From Cyclostephanos tholiformis (taxonomy: Eukaryota; Bacillariophyta; Thalassiosirophyceae; Thalassiosirales; Thalassiosiraceae): a DNA stretch of 11,817 nucleotides. How positions within the stretch are numbered: the stretch's first letter is position 1; each line of letters begins with the position of its first letter. The position numbers and the translations under genes are program-made. Where the stretch lies: positions 1 to 11,817 of the forward strand of contig JALLPB010003920.1 of assembly GCA_036939975.1 (NCBI GenBank), read 5' to 3'. Below, one piece after another: positions 1 through 7,140 of this stretch. The notes beneath the pieces are model-generated. The model saw only the letters and a program-made list of their open reading frames with translations, ran no database searches and had not been told where the DNA came from.

Positions 1-300
1 GACCCTTTTTCGACCCAATTTCTTCCGATTCCGATTCTGGTTCCGAATGGAAAAGGCATTCCTGCCACGTTTGCGCCTTTTTTATTTGCTAATCAATTGC
101 CTTCCAGCCACGAGTTTTGCGCGATTTTCTGACGAAAATTACCGTTTTGATCTGGAAATGATGGGTAAGGGGGGGGGGAAGGGGGCATGATTGGTGGAGG
201 GGGGGGGGATGACGATGCCAATGTTCAATCACACCACACCCATTCAGTCAAAGTCAAATGTGCGAGGTTTGTTAGCTATGATTAAATTATAAACAAAATA
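1..300. other. non-coding, G-run-bearing flank
   Basis: I see no supported gene here. The stretch contains two uninterrupted runs of ten Gs (169-178 and 199-208) with a five-G run between them (181-185), so the plus strand could form a G-quadruplex. The rest is unremarkable AT/GC-mixed sequence. Confidence 0.5.
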
Positions 301-304
301 TTGG

Positions 305-457
305 TTGCCAGAAGTACTCATATTTGCCAGAAGTACTCATGTAAAAAATTGCCAGAAGTCCTCATGCAAATATATATTCCTACGTTAAATTTGCCAGAAG
401 TATTCATGAAGAAAAAAGTTTGCCAGAAGTACTATATGACTTGCCAGAAGTACTCAT
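305..457 (+). repeat. six-copy interspersed 17-base motif
   Basis: The motif TTGCCAGAAGTACTCAT occurs six times in the same orientation, at 305, 324, 349, 391, 420 and 441. Copies 1, 2 and 6 are exact, copies 3 and 4 each differ at one base, and copy 5 differs at its 3' end. The start-to-start spacing is irregular (19, 25, 42, 29 and 21 bases), so this is not a simple tandem array. Iterated short motifs of this kind are typical of transposase or host-protein binding sites near the ends of CACTA-type elements, but that role is inference. An 81-codon open frame across the cluster consists mostly of translated repeat and is not called. Confidence 0.85.
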
Positions 458-460
458 GCA

Positions 461-747
461 TGCATTACAAAAAATATTTGACCACCCCTAAAGACCGCCT
501 CCTTGTCTCTCTTGCACAAATAATAATGAATTCTTCCTTACGGTAGGGGATCCAGTAGATAGCTTGAACTAATTTTTTCTTGGCAGGAGATTTTTGGGTG
601 GGTTCCAAATCTGGTGGGACCAATATGTAAAATAATATGATACCACCAAATTTGGCCACTGGTCAACCTTCCCAAAACACCATTTCCTCCCCATTCCCTT
701 TTCCCCATTTTGCCCTCATCCATCTTCCTTTGACTTGCTATTATGGA
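461..747. other. non-coding spacer
   Basis: No gene is supported. The only structure I noticed is a weak inverted pair around 619-648, with TGGTGGGA on the left facing TACCACCA on the right across an AT-rich centre. Confidence 0.4.
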
Positions 748-845
748 AGGGGGCGCCCCTAGAGCAAATTCCCTCAATGTTACCGCATAAAAAATGTGGG
801 GGGGATGTGGTAGCATTGAGGGAATTTTCTCTAAGGGCGCCCCCT
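748..845. repeat. 37-bp imperfect inverted repeat (hairpin / fold-back)
   Basis: The left arm (748-784) begins AGGGGGCGCCCCTAGAGC. The right arm (809-845) is its reverse complement with three mismatches (34 of 37 positions match). The 24-base centre contains A-rich and G-rich runs and adds a little more pairing (CCGCAT against ATGTGG). The unit is about 98 bp, with blunt ends at GGGGGCGCC on both sides. It could be a tiny fold-back element, a solo pair of transposon ends, or a transcribed hairpin. I see no clear target-site duplication outside the arms. Confidence 0.85.
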
Positions 846-930
846 GCAAAAAAAACTTTAATGCCCAATGCTCTCACCAACCCCTACTCCTTCGAGATGA
901 TGAACTGCCCCCTGCCAAAAAACTGACGCA

Positions 931-1602
931 CCCCCCTTCCTTGACGAAAGAAGGGACGACACCCTTGCAATGATGGTCATCCCCCCCCCCTTGACGAAGG
1001 AGGGGACAACACCCTGAAGATGATAGCTGTCACCCCCTCCCTTGATGAAGGAGGGGATAACACCCAGAGGACAGCAGCCACCCACCCCCTCCCTTGACAA
1101 AAGAGGGGATGCCACCCTGACGACAATTCCCACCCCCCCCCCTCCCTCGACAAAGGAGGGGACAATGCCCTGAGGACAATGGCCATCCCCTCCTCCCTCA
1201 ACGAAGGAGGGGACAATGCCCTGATGACTGTGGCCATCCCCCGCTCCCTTAACAAAGGAGGGGATGCCACCCTGATGACAATGGCTGTCCCCTCCTCCTT
1301 CGATGAAGGAGGGGACAATGCCCTGACAACTATGGCCATCCCCCCCTCCATTGACAAAGGAGGGGATGCCACCCTGATGATGACGGCCGCCCCCCCTCCC
1401 TTGACAAAGGAAGGGACAATGCCCTGACAAATATGGCCGTCCCACCCCTCTCTCGACAAAGGAGGGGATGCCACCCTGATGACAATGGCCACCCCCTCCT
1501 CCCTTGACTAAGGAGGAGACAATGCCCAGACAATGAGGGCTACCCCCCCCTCCCTCAACAAAGGAGGGGATGCCACCCTGATGATGATTGCCCCCCCTTT
1601 AG
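931..1602 (+). repeat. 51-bp minisatellite, about 13 units
   Basis: The unit core TTGACAAAGGAGGGG (with variants) starts at 941, 991, 1042, 1094, 1147, 1198, 1249, 1300, 1351, 1401, 1453, 1504 and 1555, so the spacing is 50 to 53 and mostly 51. Each unit has a C-rich half (CCCTCC) facing a G-rich half (GGAGGG) around TTGACAAA, so every unit can fold into a small hairpin. From 1249 onward the units alternate between GATGCCACCCTGATGA and GACAATGCCCTGA types. The first type sits exactly 102 bases apart at 1249, 1351, 1453 and 1555, giving a two-unit higher-order repeat. Because 51 is divisible by three, several frames on both strands stay open across the array; these are treated as artefacts. 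The plus strand is strongly C-rich. Confidence 0.95.
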
Positions 1603-2112
1603 CAGCCACCAAACAGAAAAGTACACCCAACAATCAACTAAAAACATGCGGGCAAGAAGGATGGGGGATGTTGCAGGATGAGCAATGGGGGGGGGCACAG
1701 GAAGATTGCAATTTGATAGATTTCGAGGCAATCGAGTTGGGAATATGGTATAAAATTAATTTAAATCAATGAGCTTGTTAATTTTTTTTTACCCTGCCGG
1801 TTTACATAATTTAAAATTCTTCGACAGCACCATCAAACACCCCATCACAAAGATCATGACATGAGGGGCTCATCTCAATCGCAATAGCAGTGCCACTAGG
1901 CACGGAAATGGCTCCACCATGGTGGTGTTCTTTTTTACTTGGGCAAAGTTGAATTCCTCCATAGAATGTACTGAATTCCAACCAATGAAATATGTTCCTG
2001 CCATTTTTAGGTTCACCACCCTGACCTTTCCTCCTCCGCAGCCCTAATGGCCAACATAGAGATGACATTATACTCCAAAACTTAATTAGCTTCTACCTCA
2101 CATATATAAGAA
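1603..2112. other. non-coding stretch with no recognised gene
   Basis: This region contains a G-rich patch (about 1650-1697) and an AT-rich patch (about 1745-1820). An 85-codon minus-strand frame (2068-1811) resembles no family I know, and no partner exons are evident, so it is not called. Confidence 0.4.
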
Positions 2113-2124
2113 CAGTGCCCACTG
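2113..2124. repeat. CAGTG-CC-CACTG junction, possible transposon terminus
   Basis: CAGTGCCCACTG is a perfect inverted pair with a two-base centre, lying 92 bases beyond the transposase stop codon. CMC-type transposons end in CACTA or CACTG, so the CACTGGGGCATCGG that begins at 2120 could be the terminus of the element on the transposase side. The inverted CAGTG just outside it could be the end of an adjacent element. I did not find a matching long inverted copy on the other side, so this remains tentative. Confidence 0.25.
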
Positions 2125-2215
2125 GGGCATCGGTTTGTTTAATGTATTTCATATAAAGTTAATTTTGTTAGTAAAAATTTCATTTGAACTGAACTTCTTC
2201 TCCAAACTAATTTCA

Positions 2216-5023
2216 CTACTTTGAACTAGTTTGAATGTTTTTTCCAAAGTAACGGCTCCAATTTCTTTTTGGTAACACTATATAATATGTATTGCAGTTG
2301 TCCTCAGTGTTATCTGGTATAACACATAACGGATGAACAAGAGCGTCGATTGGAACTGTAACAAATGATATGTTGAAATCCATTCCCAACTTTATCTGAA
2401 CAATAAAATTTGTTTCAACAGTGTTCCAAAGAATTGGTTCTAATGAACACTGTATTGCAGCTTCCTGTTCACCATTAATTGACAAAAAACCCAGTATTCG
2501 TGATGGGTAGAGAGTTTCAACAATGATGTTACCTTCATTCTTGTTTTCTTGAAAATGAACAAGTGCCCAATCATACCACTTATGTCCATGGAAGCATGGG
2601 TGAGCGTAAAATGGTGTGCGTACACCAGAACAGCTGATGACAGCCTTTGTGTAACCAGTAATGGTCTTTCCGATTGAAGTTTGTAGTAGCTTATGCATCA
2701 TCTTCACAAAATCCTTATGCAGCCTGTGATTAGCATTTCCTTCTTTGGAGTTTTTATTGTCAAACTTCCATTTAACTTCCACTGTTCCATCTGAATTCAT
2801 CGTGGAAAGAACTTCATCAGTTAGAACAAAGTCATATTGTCCTGTCAGGCTTATGGAAAGGCAATCGAGTGGACTTATGCCTTCCAAATCTTCATCACCT
2901 CCTCCGTATTGCATTTGATTATTAATTTCAAATTGACATTCTTCAGCAGCATAACTGGAAACCAACATATCATGGTATTGAAGTGCAGTTTGTTGTGCAA
3001 ACTCACTAACTCTTCTCTGTGTTCTTTGACCAGGTATTTTTATGAATTGTTTGTGTGCAGATTCTCCAGGACCACCGTAGAAATTTATACCGCTTCCAAA
3101 CAATTTCATATACTCTTGCATTTTGGTCATGCCATGCATCTTTGGAAGATTGTATCCATTTGTGTTATTCTTTCTTGGAAAGAAGTGTTGTAATGATTGA
3201 AGTACCTTGGCTATTTCCTCCCGTGCACATCTAACTTCCTTTTTGTTGTTTGCGTCGTGGAACCATTCCTCCATGGAAAGATATAGCTTCAAAAATTCAA
3301 TGAATTGTGCCCACTTGCGATCAGTCAATTTCAAACACCTTTTCAGCACAGCACAACCACTACTTGTATGTGCAATGCACAGCAGTCTGAATAGATTACC
3401 TTTTCGTTCAGAAGACTGACATTTAGTTCCATCAATTAGACCATTTCTCATTGATCCTCTTGGAAAATCACGTTCACTCTGCCTCTTAATCACATTCGAT
3501 ATAGCAATGTGTTGTTTATCAATAAACTCTCTGTCTTGACCACCACCAATTTGTTCTCTCAATGATTCAAACATGTACATGAGGAGTCCACTCCCGGATG
3601 CATGTAATAGCTCAGTAGGCATCATTTTGAACGGTCCATGTATATTGTCAGACAGTGGTACATTCTTATCAATTAGTGCATTTTGAATGTCATAAGTAGA
3701 GATTGATTTGTAGTATTCTTTTCCACCATCTTCATCATGGTATCTCCGCCGTTTTGCAATTTTCATGTCATCCAACGTCCGGTAGACACAGTTGGGATTG
3801 GGATTACTTAAATCATTGTATTGACAGTTGCAATCACGATATGGTCGCTTGACTCCCTCCCTATTTCCAGGATATTGTCCCAGCAATTTGTTGTTTCCTT
3901 CTGTATCTCCAATGAAGAAATGAATCCATACTTTGACACGTACCAACTGACCCAAAACAACACATTCGAATCCATTTTCTTTGTTGATCTTCTTCAGTGA
4001 CTCCAAAACAAAGGACAAACAATTATGCTCATCCTGGATTTTATCCCGTGTAGCAGTCTTATCTGATAAGCCTTTTCCATATCCTAAATTGGGAATATAT
4101 CCCAATGGTCTCCAAAACTTTGGATTGTTCCGGCATGCACGATTGAAAAGAGTAAGTGTAAATATGATTGGTGTCAAAGACAGGGCTCCATGAAGATCTG
4201 TATGGGTCTTGTCAGCAAAAATAATCAATGCAACTGGCATATCATTCTCGTTTTGACAATACCTTCTCATAGCAGGACGCCAAGCATCACCAGTGTGGAT
4301 TTCACCATATTTTTTATTATCAGGATGACCTCTTTGTACCTCACCCGTCAAGACATTGTAACCCTCAGCGAAGTTGGATTCTTTCATCAGACTTGGATCA
4401 GTCAATAAACTTTTTATCATGTGCTTTGCATGAAAGACTGGCACTGTGACAAGGGAGTTGTTGTGTAATCGAACAGTACCATTCAAAGGTCTAAGACATT
4501 GTGTGTGAAGTGATTTTTGAGTTGATAGCAGAAGTGCCTTTCTTGATTTGAACTTGTCAAATCGATTGAAATCCGGAGAATTTATGTACATACTAATGGC
4601 TTCAATAATCTCATCATATAGGAGCAAACTAGCCTTGTGCTTAAGAAGTAGATCGTTGAGCATTACCTGGAACTTGTTAACTGACATTGTTTTCCTGCAT
4701 AATGGATGGAAGGCTGTTTCAGTGTCATTTTCAAATGTCAGTTCATTTTTATCTCTATTTTCACTAAAGTCGTAGTCTACTTTGTAATCCATATCTGCAT
4801 TATGGGCACTTTCATCATCTTTTTTGAAATACCTCCTGGATGGAAATACAGATGAGGAGGTGTGAATGGATAACATCGGGTGTGCAATATGATGTTCCAC
4901 CTTATTTGGTGTTTTGCCATCATTAGATCTTCTGCACTGCCTAATATGATGTTTGAAACCCTTCAAATTGGTATACCATGCGTAGCAGTTCATGCATTGT
5001 TTTTGCAGCTGATTTTTACTCAT
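2216..5023 (-). CDS. CACTA/Plavaka-like (CMC) DDE transposase
   Basis: This is an intact, intronless 935-residue protein, predicted to be the transposase that cuts and reinserts a DNA element in the nucleus. Near the N-terminus, C10-x2-C13-x12-H26-x3-C30 looks like a DNA-binding zinc finger. The catalytic core shows the order typical of the CMC superfamily. D271 lies in IIFADKTHTD and D373 in FFIGDTEG, followed by a cysteine pair at C398/C400. Next come the PTELLH block (E471, H474) and LPKMHG (627-631) with GPGESAHKQF (651-660; E654, H657). The first two aspartates are probably catalytic; E471 and E654 are both candidates for the acidic third residue. A C-terminal part (about 790-930) with HKWYDWALVHF and PKRNWSRYFG matches the tail I associate with Plavaka-type proteins. 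It diverges head-to-head from the gene at 5572. The undisturbed frame argues for recent activity. The superfamily call is firm; the Plavaka assignment is from memory. Confidence 0.85.
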   Translation of the reverse strand: MSKNQLQKQCMNCYAWYTNLKGFKHHIRQCRRSNDGKTPNKVEHHIAHPMLSIHTSSSVFPSRRYFKKDDESAHNADMDYKVDYDFSENRDKNELTFENDTETAFHPLCRKTMSVNKFQVMLNDLLLKHKASLLLYDEIIEAISMYINSPDFNRFDKFKSRKALLLSTQKSLHTQCLRPLNGTVRLHNNSLVTVPVFHAKHMIKSLLTDPSLMKESNFAEGYNVLTGEVQRGHPDNKKYGEIHTGDAWRPAMRRYCQNENDMPVALIIFADKTHTDLHGALSLTPIIFTLTLFNRACRNNPKFWRPLGYIPNLGYGKGLSDKTATRDKIQDEHNCLSFVLESLKKINKENGFECVVLGQLVRVKVWIHFFIGDTEGNNKLLGQYPGNREGVKRPYRDCNCQYNDLSNPNPNCVYRTLDDMKIAKRRRYHDEDGGKEYYKSISTYDIQNALIDKNVPLSDNIHGPFKMMPTELLHASGSGLLMYMFESLREQIGGGQDREFIDKQHIAISNVIKRQSERDFPRGSMRNGLIDGTKCQSSERKGNLFRLLCIAHTSSGCAVLKRCLKLTDRKWAQFIEFLKLYLSMEEWFHDANNKKEVRCAREEIAKVLQSLQHFFPRKNNTNGYNLPKMHGMTKMQEYMKLFGSGINFYGGPGESAHKQFIKIPGQRTQRRVSEFAQQTALQYHDMLVSSYAAEECQFEINNQMQYGGGDEDLEGISPLDCLSISLTGQYDFVLTDEVLSTMNSDGTVEVKWKFDNKNSKEGNANHRLHKDFVKMMHKLLQTSIGKTITGYTKAVISCSGVRTPFYAHPCFHGHKWYDWALVHFQENKNEGNIIVETLYPSRILGFLSINGEQEAAIQCSLEPILWNTVETNFIVQIKLGMDFNISFVTVPIDALVHPLCVIPDNTEDNCNTYYIVLPKRNWSRYFGKNIQTSSK

Positions 5024-5571
5024 TATAAGGTGTTTGATTCTAGTTGTAGATCAGGTTAATAATGATTTAGATAAAATTCATTTTATGATGAACACAACAA
5101 TATTGGTAATGGGGGAAGTTGTTGTTTTTTCGGCGGGACTAAATTGTGACTGCTTTTTCTCTAACAAATAAGACAAGGGAAATTCGATATAAGCCATTAT
5201 AATTGTACGATCCAAATTTACTTCTGAAAGGAACTAGTACATTGGTACTATTTATATGAAAACATAAAATTTTAAAAAATCGTTTCTGGGAAAAGTTTAT
5301 TTGCACAAGGAACCAGTATCCTTTATTATATATATAATAAAGGAATTCCTATTCCAAAAATTTTTAAACAAATAATTTCGCAAACCGCCAGTGTAAAAAT
5401 TTGAACCACTACTGCCGTTGGTCATAATTAATTTTCCGTTGGTGTGAATAAATTATTTGATCTGAAATACAATTTTTTTGATCTGGAGGAACTTCCCCGA
5501 CTCAAACCACAACTTCCACCATTGCAAAAAAAAATCACCAAAGGCAAAAAATTGAATAGAATTGAGGGACG
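5024..5571. promoter_or_regulatory. divergent intergenic region, putative bidirectional promoter
   Basis: These 548 bases separate the start codons of two divergently oriented genes, so both promoters must lie here or overlap here. The region is AT-rich. It carries a 26-bp perfect palindrome (5319-5344) and a small hairpin TAGTAC-ATTG-GTACTA (5235-5250). GATCTG occurs twice close to the rightward start (5460-5465 and 5479-5484). I cannot point to a definite TATA box or initiator. CCAGTG at 5388-5393 with flanking AAACCG shows partial inverted similarity to the CACTGG...CGGTTT at 2120-2136. That raises the alternative that a transposon end, rather than a shared promoter, lies inside this region. 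Confidence 0.5.
5319..5344. repeat. 26-bp perfect palindrome
   Basis: The 13-base arm TCCTTTATTATAT (5319-5331) is followed directly by its exact reverse complement (5332-5344), with no spacer. The adjacent GGAATTCC (5342-5349) is a second, overlapping palindrome. Its position roughly midway between two divergent genes suggests a dimeric protein-binding site or a cruciform. The AT-rich centre also means chance expansion of a TA repeat could have produced part of it. Confidence 0.9.
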
Positions 5572-7135
5572 ATGTCCAGTAAAAAGAAACACGGCCGCGG
5601 AAACAGGTCCGAAGACTCCGACTATGACGACGATGATAACAATAGTGAGTATGATGAAGTAGTGAATGCAAGGGGGGGGAAACATCGAACGGAGAATGAT
5701 TTTCTGCAGGCACGATGCGAAGAGTTAGAGAATGTGATCAAATCACTGCGATCGGAGATCAGGGTACTGAAATCACATGACCGGCTAACAAAACGTCAGA
5801 TGAGGATCGAGTACGATTGGAACGGGGAGGAGGCAAATTTCTCGGACAAAGTTTCACATTGGTGTAAGGAGTTTTTGTTTCCACGGTACAAGTTTCTGAA
5901 TGACGGTTGGATGAAATATAGTGATGGCCCTGAAAGCTTGTCGTCGTTTGTCCGAAGGAAATTGAAAATGGAACAGGTTCACAATTTTAGGGAACAATGG
6001 GAGAGGGTAATATGCCCTACAATTCAGATGAAATATGTCACTATAAGGTGCAACCTGAACAACGAGGTTCGAAAGGCATACAAGGGTAAGTCATTTTTAA
6101 ACATGTTCGTATTAATCAAGCGGACCTAACCATGTATTTTAACCACTCGTTGTTCTGAAAACAGTTGATCCCAATAGGGACAAAATTGACCCAGACAAAC
6201 TAGCAAAGGAAATAGACATAGTTAAGGCAGATGGAGATGTCATTAGTGGTCTTTTTGACTTCTTTGGTCGATATGTACGAAAGGTGCATTCAGACGAGTT
6301 CATACGCAAGGCTATGAAAATTAATAAAGGTACGAGCTTTCTTGATATTATTGGACCAAATGACATCGCGTATGTTATTGCTGTGTTCAAGAATAGTAAG
6401 GATATGTGGGACCAGGACATTAGAATGCGACAGTCCGAGGAGGATGCAGTTGGAAATTCTGAGAAAAAATTGAAACCAATATTCACAAGCGGGACTGGTC
6501 AGAAGCGTGTTCAAGGTAAGAGCCTGTGGAATAAAGAGGGCATGAGGTATTTTAGGAGTGCGGAAAAGAAATGGATGGAGATATACGACAGTGAGGAAGA
6601 CATGAAGATATTGTACAATAGGTGGGAGGAGTGGATAGCATCTAAGGGGAAGGAAATTAAGGTTGGAGATGGAACAAGGAAGACATATCATTACATTATG
6701 GGAACATGGTATGAAAAGGAAACTCCGGAGTTTAATGATACAAATGACGAGAGTGAGGATGAAGATGGCTTCGGAATAGGAGGTGGATATTCCTCTGATA
6801 GAGGACGTAGTCGACATAGTGTTGCTTGGAGGAGAGGACAGCTATGGGATAAGAAAATGCCAGGTGGTGAGAAGGGAGAGAGTTCAGATAGTAGTGAAGA
6901 CGAGGACAAGAGGAGCGGAGATAGTAATAGGAAGAGTCCGCCATTGTTTAGTGTACCAGCAGGGGGGGGGAATGAAAGCCCAACGGGAAAGACCAGGGGA
7001 TTAAGAGTACAGAAGAGTCTGCCATTGTTTAGAGCACCAGCAGCAGGGAGTAGTGAAAGCCCGGCGGAAAATACAAGGGGAATTGCTAGGAGAGTGGTGA
7101 CAAGTGGGAAGGAGCAAAAGAAAAGGAACAAATAG
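5572..7135 (+). CDS. two-exon gene, putative transposon accessory protein of unknown function
   Basis: Exons 5572-6085 and 6165-7135 join in frame (1485 bases, 494 residues plus stop) across a 79-bp GT-AG intron. The ATG at 5572 opens an acidic stretch with basic flanks (residues 4-30, DYDDDD). A probable coiled coil follows (about 44-75). Residues about 80-355 form a compact-looking region with many tryptophans and charged residues; RSAEKKWMEIYDSEEDM and LYNRWEEWI are its most distinctive parts. A second acidic/serine-rich segment follows (about 365-425). Two 27-residue tandem repeats (about 428-481) and a basic tail KEQKKRNK, a possible nuclear signal, end the protein. I do not recognise a named family. 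Its head-to-head position beside an intact transposase suggests the second protein of a two-gene element, perhaps a DNA-binding helper. A host gene trapped between elements is the alternative. Confidence 0.8.
6086..6164 (+). other. spliceosomal intron, 79 bp
   Basis: The donor G|GTAAGT at 6085/6086 matches the consensus well, and the acceptor is AAAACAG|TT at 6164/6165. A CTAAC branch-site-like element lies at 6126-6130, about 36 bases before the acceptor. The intron is phase 1: the last exon-1 base G joins TT to give valine 172. Splicing continues the frame from ...RKAYK into VDPNRDKID.... If the intron is retained, translation ends at the TAA at 6127-6129 after 185 residues. Confidence 0.85.
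6932..7093 (+). repeat. 81-bp tandem duplication inside the accessory gene
   Basis: Two in-frame 81-base units start at AAGAGTCCGCCATTGTTTAG (6932) and AAGAGTCTGCCATTGTTTAG (7013). They encode KSPPLFSVPAGGG and KSLPLFRAPAAGS followed by related ESP...TRG segments. The first unit contains a nine-G run (6962-6970) coding for three glycines, which would be a likely site of slippage. Confidence 0.85.
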
Positions 7136-7140
7136 GAGGA

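Noticed and set aside
301..457. CRISPR-like array
   Set aside because: Spacing is irregular and very short, repeats are 17 bases, and the window is clearly eukaryotic.
301..546. 81-codon plus-strand frame
   Set aside because: It is mostly translated TTGCCAGAAGTACTCAT repeats and begins at a non-ATG codon; no independent support.
634..648. TGGTATCA on the minus strand, resembling an initiator tRNA primer-binding site
   Set aside because: Only eight bases match, and there is no LTR or gag in the right position.
538..849. 103-codon minus-strand frame
   Set aside because: Spans one arm of the 37-bp inverted repeat and low-complexity sequence; no recognisable family.
858..1533. Several overlapping long open frames on both strands across the minisatellite, up to 195 codons
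   Set aside because: The 51-bp unit is a multiple of three, so stop-free frames arise automatically; the translations are only repeats of the unit and overlap one another.
1811..2068. 85-codon minus-strand frame ending VEEF
   Set aside because: No family resemblance, no neighbouring exons or splice pattern seen; not Copia pol, which I looked for here to test insertion of the transposon into a Copia element.
6061..6075. GGTTCGAA resembling a tRNA B box
   Set aside because: It lies within a coding exon and no cloverleaf can be built around it.
6691..7140. Continuation of the Gag frame across the accessory gene on the minus strand
   Set aside because: The Gag-like pattern ends at about 7141; beyond it the translation is serine/leucine-rich antisense of the acidic/serine-rich coding region.
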